Origin: CBDCUQ01 sp965222835
Lineage (GTDB): Bacteria > Pseudomonadota > Alphaproteobacteria > Rhizobiales > Hyphomicrobiaceae
DNA: 64,000 nucleotides
Reading direction: 5' to 3'
Assembly: GCA_965222835.1 (NCBI GenBank)
Contig: CBDCUQ010000001.1
Span: 248,001-312,000 of the forward strand
Shown: positions 41,749 through 49,958 of the stretch, piece by piece
Position numbering within the stretch: the stretch's first letter is position 1
How the letters are laid out: each line of letters starts with the position of its first letter
Position numbers and translations under genes: made by a program
Notes under the pieces: model-generated
What the model saw: the letters and a program-made list of their open reading frames with translations, nothing else
Told to the model about the DNA's origin: nothing
Database searches by the model: none

Positions 41749-42101
41749 TCGTTTGCTCCTGTGCAGTCGTGACAGATCTCGATATTGAGCTGGCCGTGCT
41801 CGATGTCATGAGCCAACCGAATGCGCCGCTCCCAACACCCGGCGTTGTCTACCGATATCTTGAGAAGCGAATGAACTGCTGCGGCTGTGCGCCGCTCGCC
41901 GTCGAAACCATCTACGCAAAAATGGATGCGTTGGTCGAAAAAGGCCTGATCTGCCCCTGCGCCTGTGCAACCGCGCAAGATCGCCTCGGCCGCACGAAAT
42001 CGCGCACCAGCGCCTCATCTAAGACCGAAACGATGGCCGAAAAATCCGACGCAACACCTCAGAGATCGCCGCGTCATCCCGCCCCCGCTCTGACCAAATA
42101 G
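41745..42101 (+). CDS. bfd: Bacterioferritin-associated [2Fe-2S] ferredoxin (Bfd-like)
   Basis: 118 aa. MIVCSCAVVTDLDIELAVLDV has the CxC pair and EKRMNCCGCAPLAVETIY the CxxC-type pair of the Bfd [2Fe-2S] fold, somewhat longer spaced than in E. coli. The last 45 residues are polar and disordered. In Bfd systems this protein binds bacterioferritin and reduces its core to release iron. It sits 70 bp before bfr, supporting that role. Confidence 0.85.
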   Translation: MIVCSCAVVTDLDIELAVLDVMSQPNAPLPTPGVVYRYLEKRMNCCGCAPLAVETIYAKMDALVEKGLICPCACATAQDRLGRTKSRTSASSKTETMAEKSDATPQRSPRHPAPALTK

Positions 42102-42171
42102 GCGGCGTGCATTTCCCGCGCCAATAGCGCAGACTAGTGCCTTATTGAGCCACGTTTCGGAGATGAACGTC

Positions 42172-42660
42172 ATGAAGGGCGACAAGGAAGTCATCGAACA
42201 TTTGAATGAAGCTCTGAAGCTGGAGCTGGGAGCCGTCAATCAATATTGGCTGCACTACCGGCTGCTGGCGGACTGGGGCTACACCAAGCTTGCCAAAAAG
42301 GAGCGCGCCGAGTCACTCGAGGAAATGCAGCACGCCGACAAGTTGATCGACCGCATCGTGTTCCTCGAAGGCCATCCCAATCTGCAGCACGTCGCACCCT
42401 TGATGATCGGACAGAACATTAAGGAAGTCCTCGAATGCGATCTCAAAGGCGAATACATAGCCAAAGACCACTACATGAAGGGCCGCGCGCTTTGCCGCAA
42501 AAAAGAGGACTATGTCTCGATGGAGCTGTTTGAAGAGCTCTTAACGGACGAGGAAGGCCACATCGACTTCTTGGAAACCCAGCTTGATTTGCTCAAGAAG
42601 ATCGGCGTCGAAAATTACGGCATGCTGCAATCGGATTCCGCCAACGAGGCTGAAGCCTGA
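42172..42660 (+). CDS. bfr: Bacterioferritin
   Basis: 162 aa from ATG 42172, with GGAG about nine bases upstream; a TTG at 42145 and ATG 42163 are in frame. Four-helix ferritin fold with the ferroxidase ligands Glu in LKLELGAVNQYWLHYR, Glu-Met-x-His in EEMQHADKLIDRIVFLEGHP (the Met is the haem ligand), Glu in DLKGEYIAKDHY and ELLTDEEGHIDFLE. It forms a 24-mer that oxidises and stores iron. Probably under Irr control with bfd. Confidence 0.97.
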   Translation: MKGDKEVIEHLNEALKLELGAVNQYWLHYRLLADWGYTKLAKKERAESLEEMQHADKLIDRIVFLEGHPNLQHVAPLMIGQNIKEVLECDLKGEYIAKDHYMKGRALCRKKEDYVSMELFEELLTDEEGHIDFLETQLDLLKKIGVENYGMLQSDSANEAEA

Positions 42661-42721
42661 TTGCGGACCAAGCAAGGCTTCTTCAACATAGGCAGCACAG
42701 TTGGACAAAAGATAAAAATGA

Positions 42722-42754
42722 AATGTCGCGCTCGTCTTTGGCGAGCGCGACATT
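42722..42754. terminator. Bidirectional terminator between bfr and aspS
   Basis: A perfect 13-bp stem (AATGTCGCGCTCG / CGAGCGCGACATT) with a 7-nt loop. On the minus strand it is followed by TTTCATTTTTATC, so it ends aspS best; on the plus strand it is a hairpin after bfr with a poor T-run. Confidence 0.85.
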
Positions 42755-42793
42755 CGTCTCCGATTCAAGCGCACGGAATTGAGAGACTGGCGT

Positions 42794-44644
42794 CTATTTC
42801 CGGTCCGTCTCAACAACACGAAGCGAGAGCTCGCGCAGCTGTTTGGGGCTGGCTTCGGCCGGCGCGCCCATCAACAAATCGCTGGCCTGCTGGTTCATGG
42901 GGAAGATCGCAACGTCGCGCACTGTGTGGCACCCGGTCAGAAGCATCACCATGCGCTCAAGACCGGCCGCTAGCCCGCCGTGGGGCGGCGCACCGTATTG
43001 GAACGCCCGGTAGAGGCCACCGAATCGCGTCTCGACCTCTTCCCGGCTGAAACCAGTGATCTCAAACACTTTGATCATCGTTTCTGGCAGGTGGTTTCGC
43101 ACCGAGCCGGACGCGATCTCATGGCCGTTACAGACGAGATCGTACTGATGGGCCTTAAGCGTCAGCAGCGCATCACGGCCGTCCTTCTCGGCCGCCTCCA
43201 GCGCCTCGCGCCCGCCCTGCGGCATCGAGAACGGATTATGTGAGAAACCGATCGCCTTCTCCTCCTCATCCCACTCGTAAAGCGGGTAGTCGACGATCCA
43301 ACAGAACGCAAACCGGCCCTCATCGATGAGCTTAAGCTCGCGGCCGACCTCATCCCGGGCAAGGCCTGCAAACTTAAAAAACTTGGCGGGATCGCCGGCG
43401 GTGAAGAAGCACGCGTCGCCCGTCTTGAGACCCATCTGTTTCTGGATCGCGGCCGCGCGCTCGGCCCCGACATTCTTTGCAATCGGGCCGGCACCCGCAG
43501 CACCCTCGTCCTCACGCCAAAGGATATAGCCAAGACCCGGCTGACCCTCCTTCTGCGCCCAGCCGTTCATCCGGTCGCAAAAGGCACGGCTGCCGCCGAA
43601 GGGTGCCGGAATGGCCCACACCCGCACCTTCGGGTCCTTTTCAATCATGCCCGCAAACACCTTGAAGCCGGAGCCGCGGAAATGCTCGGTCACATCCTGC
43701 ATCTCGATGGGATTGCGAAGATCCGGCTTGTCGGTTCCATACTTTGCAATTGCCGTATCGAACGGGATCCGTTGCCAGCCGTTATCAACCGTCTTGTCGC
43801 CCCCAAACTCTTCAAAAACGGACGTAATGATCGGCTCGATCGTCCCCAGAATATCATCTTGCTCGACGAAGCTCATTTCCAAGTCGAGCTGATAGAACTC
43901 GCCCGGCAGCCGGTCGGCACGCGGATCCTCGTCGCGAAAACACGGCGCAATCTGAAAATAGCGATCGAAACCGGACACCATCAGCAGCTGCTTGTACTGC
44001 TGCGGCGCCTGCGGAAGCGCATAGAACTTTCCGGAATGCACGCGGGAAGGCACCAGATAGTCGCGCGCACCTTCCGGCGACGACGCGGTCAGAATGGGCG
44101 TCGGAAACTCATTGAAGCCGGCATCGTGCATGCGCTGGCGGATAGCGCGCGTAACAGCAAGCCGCGCCATGATAATGCCGTGCAGCGTTTCGCGTCTAAG
44201 ATCCAGAAAGCGGTACGTGAGACGGAGATCTTCGGGATACTCCGGCTCTCCAAACACCGGAACAGGCAGCTCGTTCGCTTCTGAAAGAACCTCGATCTCG
44301 CTGGTGTAAAGCTCGACCTCACCCGTCGGTAACTCTGGATTGAGCGTACCTTCCGGACGTTCGCGCAACTTTCCGTCGACCCGGATCACCCACTCGGAGC
44401 GAACGCGCTCGGCCGTCTTGAAAGCCGCGCTATCAGGATCGGCAACGACTTGGGTGACCCCGTAGTGGTCGCGGAGATCGATGAAGAGCACGCCCCCATG
44501 ATCGCGAACCCGGTGCACCCAACCTGAAAGGCGGACAACGTTTCCGATGTCGGACGCGCGAAGAGCGCCGCACGTATGAGAACGATAGCGATGAAGCTTA
44601 CCGGTTGAACCCGCAACGGCCGCTTTTTTCGCCGCTTTGGCCAT
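42794..44644 (-). CDS. aspS: Aspartyl-tRNA synthetase
   Basis: 616 aa from ATG 44644 (MAKAAKKAAV), with AAGGA upstream; the frame is open further up but without homology. The OB-fold anticodon domain SGWVHRVRDHGGVLFIDLRDHYGVTQVV, class II motif 2 CFRDEDPRADRLPGEFYQLDLEMSF, the bacterial GAD insertion and motif 3 GGLAAGLERMVMLLTG are present. The lysine-rich N-terminus is a short extension. It charges tRNA-Asp; in alphaproteobacteria this type is often non-discriminating (also tRNA-Asn), which cannot be decided here. Confidence 0.97.
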   Translation of the reverse strand: MAKAAKKAAVAGSTGKLHRYRSHTCGALRASDIGNVVRLSGWVHRVRDHGGVLFIDLRDHYGVTQVVADPDSAAFKTAERVRSEWVIRVDGKLRERPEGTLNPELPTGEVELYTSEIEVLSEANELPVPVFGEPEYPEDLRLTYRFLDLRRETLHGIIMARLAVTRAIRQRMHDAGFNEFPTPILTASSPEGARDYLVPSRVHSGKFYALPQAPQQYKQLLMVSGFDRYFQIAPCFRDEDPRADRLPGEFYQLDLEMSFVEQDDILGTIEPIITSVFEEFGGDKTVDNGWQRIPFDTAIAKYGTDKPDLRNPIEMQDVTEHFRGSGFKVFAGMIEKDPKVRVWAIPAPFGGSRAFCDRMNGWAQKEGQPGLGYILWREDEGAAGAGPIAKNVGAERAAAIQKQMGLKTGDACFFTAGDPAKFFKFAGLARDEVGRELKLIDEGRFAFCWIVDYPLYEWDEEEKAIGFSHNPFSMPQGGREALEAAEKDGRDALLTLKAHQYDLVCNGHEIASGSVRNHLPETMIKVFEITGFSREEVETRFGGLYRAFQYGAPPHGGLAAGLERMVMLLTGCHTVRDVAIFPMNQQASDLLMGAPAEASPKQLRELSLRVVETDRK

Positions 44645-45006
44645 AGCCCATTTTCCTTGGTGAAAATCAGTGAAAGCGACGCGGAAAAGCGCACGCGGCG
44701 GCGGGAATGTCAAGAATCGAGGACATCCACGCAAAATGCCCGCGCTTTTGACCCGGTAAGTGCCCCGCTGCCAGCGAAATAAAGCTTTTCCGGCGGGGCA
44801 CCCCACGAGAGACCAGACCCTGCAGCTGCACCGCTCATCGCCGCAAAAGCGAGCAACATCGGTAGACGGTTGCCAGACCATGACAACACCCCGGCCGTCA
44901 TGCGCAGGACAACAACACGTCCGGGCGTAAACCAACTTTTAACTAAGGCTGGCTAACGATTCGTTGAAGCCTGATCCAAGTACCGGCGCGTGAGGAGAGT
45001 CTCGCC
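44645..45006. other. Gap between divergent aspS and the 120-aa gene
   Basis: No supported gene. A 63-codon minus frame at 44710-44901 has a hydrophobic stretch but no ribosome site. Promoters of aspS and the next gene should lie here; none stands out. Confidence 0.4.
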
Positions 45007-45369
45007 ATGAAGTCGTTCCCCGAACACATCTCTGTGATGGGCATGACCGATGGAGAAAATGCTGGCGGCGACCTCAAACATCAATACCATGAGCTAACAG
45101 GCCGCCACCTCCTTGCTCAGGAATTGCAGCAAGCCCTCGCGCGTCCCGAAACCACCGACATAGCCACTTACGCGCGACTGGTTGAGCAGGTCATGGGTGA
45201 GCTCAGCCTGATCAAAGGTCACGTTTCCGAACTCTTGCAGCGGCGAGAGCGGCTACGGGCGAGCAACTACGAAAAGCCGGCCAAATTGACGCTTTCCGAT
45301 GAAGAAGCGGACCGAATTGTCGAATGCCTCGCAAGCATGCGCGTGGGCGGCGCGGCAGAAGAGCACTAA
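45007..45369 (+). CDS. Hypothetical helical protein
   Basis: 120 aa with GAGGAGAG upstream of ATG. Charged and mainly alpha-helical (LTGRHLLAQELQQALARPETTDIATYARLVEQVMGELSLIKGHVSELLQRRERLR), probably a small coiled coil, with no membrane segment. I do not recognise it. Confidence 0.65.
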   Translation: MKSFPEHISVMGMTDGENAGGDLKHQYHELTGRHLLAQELQQALARPETTDIATYARLVEQVMGELSLIKGHVSELLQRRERLRASNYEKPAKLTLSDEEADRIVECLASMRVGGAAEEH

Positions 45370-45661
45370 TGCTCATCCCATAGGCAAAGAGATGCCATCG
45401 GCTTGCCTGCCGAATTCCATCAAATCAGCCCAATTTGCCCGTGAGCGACAATCTGAAGCGCGCGGTATTGCGGGCCAGAGGTCCTCGTTTCGCGGCACCA
45501 GTACAAATGCCGAAAAGGTGCCGGTTGACCCAGTCTCCGGCGTGTCCCATTCAAAAAGCGATACCGATGTCCAACCTAGCGCACAATAGCGGCGCCGTGA
45601 GGCGCATGACCGGTGACAGACACGCGACAGGCCCAAGATCCTGCGCTATACCCCAGCGGCA

Positions 45662-46822
45662 ATGCGACTGATTACGACGACCCCCGACCTCATAGCCGCC
45701 TGTTCCGAGCTTTCCGCCGCCGACTTCGTCGCGGTCGATACGGAATTCTTGCGCGAACAAACATTCTGGCCGGAACTGTGCCTCATTCAGGCCGCCACAC
45801 CAGGTTGCGAGGTCCTGATCGACCCCCTCGTCCCGGAGCTCGATCTTGCTCCGTTCTGGGCGCTGATGGCAGACCCGGGCGTCGTCAAAGTCTTTCACGC
45901 AGCGCGCCAGGACATCGAGATTGTCTACGCCGAAGCGAACCTCATACCGGCCCCGATATTCGACACGCAGGTTGCCGCCATGGTCTGCGGCTTCGGCGAA
46001 AGCGTGAGCTACGTCAACCTCGTCAAGAAAGTAACCGGCGACGCCATCGACAAATCCTCCCGCTTCACCGATTGGAGCAGACGCCCCTTGAGCGACAGGC
46101 AGCTCGCCTACGCCCTCGGTGACGTTACTCATCTGCGCGATGTTTATCTCCACCTCAAAGCCGAACTTGAGAAAACCGGTCGCGCGTCATGGCTCGACGA
46201 AGAGATGGGCACGCTCACCGATACCAAAACCTATGAAAACAACCCGGCGGAAGCCTGGCGGCGGCTTAAGCTCAGGGTAAAAAACCGCAAGGCCCTTGCG
46301 GTCTTGATTGAGTTGGCCGAATGGCGCGATCGCATCGCCCAGACACAGGATGTGCCCCGCAATCGCATTTTGCGCGACGAGGTGCTTTACGACATTGCCA
46401 ATCAGGCGCCGACATCGCCCGAGCAACTTGGACGGTTACGCTCTTTGAGCGACGGCTTTGCCCGATCCGCCCGCGCCAAAGAAATAATCGAGGCCGTCAA
46501 ACGTGGACTGGCGCGCGAAACAAGCGCGCTGCCGCCGCTTCCAAATGGCCGGCCGTTGCCCCCGCGCGCGGTCGCAACCATCGAGCTCCTAAAGGTCTTG
46601 CTGAAGTCGGCCGCCGCCAAGCATGGCGTAGCTCCCAAATTGATTGCTGGCGCGGAGGACTTGGAACGCATCGCCGTCGACCGGGATCCGGATGTGGCCG
46701 CGCTCAAGGGTTGGCGGCGAAAACTCTTCGGCGAGGATGCGCTGCGCCTGAAGCACGGGGAACTCGCGCTCTCAATCGTCGATGGCGAGGTCGTCGCCGT
46801 TTCGTCACGCCTCCCGAATTAG
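45662..46822 (+). CDS. rnd: Ribonuclease D
   Basis: 386 aa. DEDD-exonuclease motifs: FVAVDTEFLREQTFWP (Asp/Glu), VKVFHAARQDIEIVY, and YALGDVTHLRDVYLHL (Asp). Two HRDC-like helical domains follow (WRRLKLRVKNRKALAVLIELAEWRDRIAQTQDVPRNRILRDE, and a degenerate second copy). It trims tRNA 3' ends. The aspS, rnd, ppx, ppk neighbourhood is conserved in Rhizobiales. Confidence 0.96.
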   Translation: MRLITTTPDLIAACSELSAADFVAVDTEFLREQTFWPELCLIQAATPGCEVLIDPLVPELDLAPFWALMADPGVVKVFHAARQDIEIVYAEANLIPAPIFDTQVAAMVCGFGESVSYVNLVKKVTGDAIDKSSRFTDWSRRPLSDRQLAYALGDVTHLRDVYLHLKAELEKTGRASWLDEEMGTLTDTKTYENNPAEAWRRLKLRVKNRKALAVLIELAEWRDRIAQTQDVPRNRILRDEVLYDIANQAPTSPEQLGRLRSLSDGFARSARAKEIIEAVKRGLARETSALPPLPNGRPLPPRAVATIELLKVLLKSAAAKHGVAPKLIAGAEDLERIAVDRDPDVAALKGWRRKLFGEDALRLKHGELALSIVDGEVVAVSSRLPN

Positions 46823-46954
46823 ATACAGTCCTGCGGATAACGTCGCTAAAACAGCCAAATTTGGCCAAATACGCCACCTAAGAAACCCTCAGATCACATC
46901 TCGTCCCACCGGTGGATGATCGTAACTCCCTGAAATCAAGAAAGGATTTGTACA

Positions 46955-47245
46955 ATGATTTTCAAAAAGTGCTTGCTTGTCGCTGCCGCGATCTCCATCC
47001 CGGCAGGGTTCTCAATGGCTGGCGATGCTGCCAAGCCAAAAGTCAAAATCAAGGACGCCTGCAAGTCAGATCTTGAGACGCTGTGCGCCGACGTAGAGAA
47101 GGCGAAAGGTTGGCGCGGAAAATGCTTGCGCGGCAACGAGGCAAATCTTTCGCCCGACTGCGCCAAGGCCGTAGCCATGAAGCCAGCGAATTGGGGGCGA
47201 GCAAAAAAAGGCGCCACGCCAGCCGAAGGATCCCCAAAAGAATAG
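46955..47245 (+). CDS. Secreted cysteine-rich repeat protein
   Basis: 96 aa with AAAGGA upstream. Signal peptide MIFKKCLLVAAAISIPAGFSMAG, then one repeat with C..DLETLCADVEKAKGWRGKCLRGNEANLSPDCAKAVA, the Cys spacing of the GLG1-type cysteine-rich repeat (PF00839). A small periplasmic protein of unknown role. Confidence 0.75.
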   Translation: MIFKKCLLVAAAISIPAGFSMAGDAAKPKVKIKDACKSDLETLCADVEKAKGWRGKCLRGNEANLSPDCAKAVAMKPANWGRAKKGATPAEGSPKE

Positions 47246-47270
47246 GCCTCTTTAAACCCGCAACAATGAC

Positions 47271-47302
47271 AAAAACGGCCGGGCTTAGCTCCGGCCGTTT
47301 TT
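47271..47302. terminator. Bidirectional terminator between the Cys-rich gene and the DnaJ-like gene
   Basis: AAAAACGGCCGG (47271-47282) and CCGGCCGTTTTT (47291-47302) are a perfect inverted repeat with an 8-nt loop; both strands end in five T. Confidence 0.95.
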
Positions 47303-47315
47303 CAATGAGGCACCC

Positions 47316-48221
47316 TCAGCTGCCGCGTCCCGGATCATAACGATGCTTTTGGCGCCACTCCGATAGAAAGTAGGCAAGTCCGTCGTCGATGGTTTGCGGC
47401 AGCACAATACGCACCGTAACCAGCTGGTCACCCGTCGTACGGCTAACGGCATTGTGCACACCTTTTCCGCGCATTCGAAAAACCGTGCCGGAACTCGTGC
47501 CTTTGGGGATCGTAAGCTGAACACGGCCCGATACCGCGGGAACCTCAATCTTGCCGCCAAGAACCGCCTCATCGATTGTGATCGGCAAATCGAGAAGAAC
47601 GTCGTCGCCCTGCCGCTTGAAGTGGGCGTGGGGCTTCACTTTCACCTCGACCAGCGCATCTCCCGGTTCACCTCCGCGTTGCCCGGGCGCACCCTTGCCT
47701 TTGAGACGGAGCACCTGACCATCGCTCACGCCTTTGGGCACGCTGAGGTCAAGCGCACCACCGCCCGGCAGCGTGACACGTTTTTGCCCACCCTCGATCG
47801 CCTCCAGAAATTCGACGTCGAGGGAATAGCGAATGTCCTGCCCGCGAACCGCGAACGACTCGGGCCGGTGCCCCGGCCGGGCTCCGCGAAATCCCGAGAA
47901 AATATCCGAAAAGATATCCTCGGTATCGAAGCCGGAAAAGCCATCGGGTCCCCCGCCAAATCCGGCTCCGGAATGCGCACGTGAATAGGCGCGCCGCGGC
48001 TCTCCCGCAGCATCGATCTCTCCGCGATCGTATTTCCGGCGCAAACCCGGATCGCCAAGAATATCGTAGGCCGCCGACACCTTCTTGAAACGGTCTTCAG
48101 CGCTTCGCGAGGGATTGACGTCCGGATGAAGCTCTTTGACAAGCTTCAGGTAAGCTCGCCGAACTTCATCGTCCGACGCGCTCCGCGCAATACCCAACGT
48201 TCGATATAGGTCTTCGGCCAT
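47316..48221 (-). CDS. CbpA/DnaJ-type chaperone without zinc fingers
   Basis: 301 aa from ATG 48221 (AGGGGA upstream). J domain at 3-68 (DLYRTLGIARSASDDEVRRAYLKLVKELHPDVNPS), G/F-rich linker, and two C-terminal substrate-binding beta domains (RYSLDVEFLEAIEGGQKRVTLPGG, GDALVEVKVKPHAHFKRQGDDVLLDLPITIDEAVLGGKIEVPAVSG). No CxxCxGxG repeats, so a type II, CbpA-like co-chaperone of DnaK. Confidence 0.93.
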   Translation of the reverse strand: MAEDLYRTLGIARSASDDEVRRAYLKLVKELHPDVNPSRSAEDRFKKVSAAYDILGDPGLRRKYDRGEIDAAGEPRRAYSRAHSGAGFGGGPDGFSGFDTEDIFSDIFSGFRGARPGHRPESFAVRGQDIRYSLDVEFLEAIEGGQKRVTLPGGGALDLSVPKGVSDGQVLRLKGKGAPGQRGGEPGDALVEVKVKPHAHFKRQGDDVLLDLPITIDEAVLGGKIEVPAVSGRVQLTIPKGTSSGTVFRMRGKGVHNAVSRTTGDQLVTVRIVLPQTIDDGLAYFLSEWRQKHRYDPGRGS

Positions 48222-48327
48222 CCGTCCCCTGAACCCCGAACTATCGAAGTCGCAAACGAGAGCAACCACGACATGCGACTCTATCTCGAAATATGGCATA
48301 GGCGGGCCGCCCAGCCACAACACTGGT

Positions 48328-49875
48328 CTAAGAGTGCCCACCCTTTTCCACGCGAACAAGGGGGGCACACCCGACGAGACCGGCAAGTGCCTCGAATCGG
48401 CGGCGTAAACGCTCCCCATCAAGCGCTGCATGCCGGCGCGGTATCGTCAGAACCAAAGACCCATCCTCATAGGAAAGCGGGCATTCGTCGATAACACCGG
48501 GCCGGCCAATCGAAAGCATATGCGCGGTCCGAATGGCGGATCCAACGATTCGGGCCCTTTTCTGCACTTTCTTGCTCACCGACTGGCGCAATCTTTCAGA
48601 AAGATGGTCCGAGGCGTTGTCCCCGCTGTCGTGCCGGTAATAGACCGACAAGCCGAGAAAAATCCTGCCGGCGTGATCGATCCCCGATAACCCGCCATGT
48701 GCAATAACATTGAGACTTTGCTCACCGCGGTAATCCGGATGGGCACGCCAGCCGATATCTGAGAGCAAACAAGCAGCGTGCCGAAGCCGGCGTTCCTCCG
48801 CTGACTCTGAGGGGCCTTCACCTTGGAACAAAGCATCGGTCCAAAAACAGAGCTCCTTGGCATGTTCGACCGAGCGCGACCGCATTTTCGCAAAATCGAG
48901 ACAAAAACAAATGAGCGGATCCTTGGTACGCTCATGCTCGGAGAGAAAATCGTACACAAGACCTTCGCGAATACCGAAGACCGAAAAGATCACCTCGGAG
49001 GAATTGAGGGACTTGAGCAAACGCGCAAGCACCAGCGCACCATAGGGCAGAACCTCCCGCCGTGCCCGGGATACTTCTGAGATGCCGGAAAGGTTGGAAA
49101 CCTTTTTTGCGCGGTAAACCATTTCGCAAAATCGAATGACTTCGGGTGCAGGCAGTGCATACCCGTGCATGACGCGCAGAGGATAATTGTGACTCTCCAT
49201 ATGCATCTTGGCGAGTGCACGCCATGTACCGCCGACCGCAAAGAACTTTCGGCCGCTGCCCGTCTTAAGCCAGCCTAACTCTGCGAAGTGCTGATCGATC
49301 AGAGGCTGGGCTTTCTCGACCTTGTCGCCCGTAAGGTCGATGAGCCTCAAACCGCCGATCGGCAGCGTTGCGGCCTCGTTGCAGATATCATGAGATATGT
49401 CGACCAGTTCGAGGCTGCCGCCTCCTAAATCGCCGGCAATACCGTCCGCGTCGAGAAATCCCATACGAATCCCGGACGCAGCTAAAGACGCCTCGCGCGC
49501 GCCCGAAAGCACTTCAATCTTGACTTCAGCGATCTCTTCGGCACGTAGGATGAAATCTTTTCCATCTTCCGCGTCCCGAACCGCCGCGGTCGCCAGCGCG
49601 CGCGTGTTCTTGACTCCCAACGCTCGCACAATCGCGTGGAAGCGTGCGAGGGCAGCGACAGCCCGATCCGTCGCCTCTTTCCCGAGCTTGCCCGTCGTCG
49701 CCAGCGAACGGCCTAGCCCGCAAAGAATTTTCTCATTGAAGAGCGGGGTCGCCGATCTGACAGCACCATCATAGATAATGAGACGGACGGAGTTGGAGCC
49801 GATATCGATGACACCGAGCGGCTCGAACTCTTTGGGATGTCCCCATTCATCAAAAAACTGACTGAGGACCGCCAC
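48328..49875 (-). CDS. ppx: Exopolyphosphatase / Ppx-GppA family
   Basis: 515 aa, GTG start. GVIDIGSNSVRLIIYD, TAAVRDAEDGKDF, the phosphate loop GIAGDLGGGSLELVDI and GGTWRALA form the ASKHA phosphatase core; a C-terminal HD-like helical part (HAACLLSDIGWRAHPDYRGEQ) follows. It hydrolyses polyphosphate and possibly pppGpp. It lies 83 bp downstream of ppk1, so synthesis and degradation genes are linked. Confidence 0.93.
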   Translation of the reverse strand: MAVLSQFFDEWGHPKEFEPLGVIDIGSNSVRLIIYDGAVRSATPLFNEKILCGLGRSLATTGKLGKEATDRAVAALARFHAIVRALGVKNTRALATAAVRDAEDGKDFILRAEEIAEVKIEVLSGAREASLAASGIRMGFLDADGIAGDLGGGSLELVDISHDICNEAATLPIGGLRLIDLTGDKVEKAQPLIDQHFAELGWLKTGSGRKFFAVGGTWRALAKMHMESHNYPLRVMHGYALPAPEVIRFCEMVYRAKKVSNLSGISEVSRARREVLPYGALVLARLLKSLNSSEVIFSVFGIREGLVYDFLSEHERTKDPLICFCLDFAKMRSRSVEHAKELCFWTDALFQGEGPSESAEERRLRHAACLLSDIGWRAHPDYRGEQSLNVIAHGGLSGIDHAGRIFLGLSVYYRHDSGDNASDHLSERLRQSVSKKVQKRARIVGSAIRTAHMLSIGRPGVIDECPLSYEDGSLVLTIPRRHAALDGERLRRRFEALAGLVGCAPLVRVEKGGHS

Positions 49876-49958
49876 GCGTCGCCCTGCCCAAATTGAAGGA
49901 TCCGGTCATCTTGATGAGCCTCATGGCACAGGCAAGATGATCGAGGCAAGCCAGAGCT

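Noticed and set aside
44710..44901. 63-codon minus-strand frame upstream of aspS with a hydrophobic stretch
   Set aside because: No ribosome site and no family resemblance; probably leader DNA.
45373..45636. 87-codon minus-strand frame between the 120-aa gene and rnd
   Set aside because: No ribosome site, unusual Trp/Cys/Arg composition, no homology signal.
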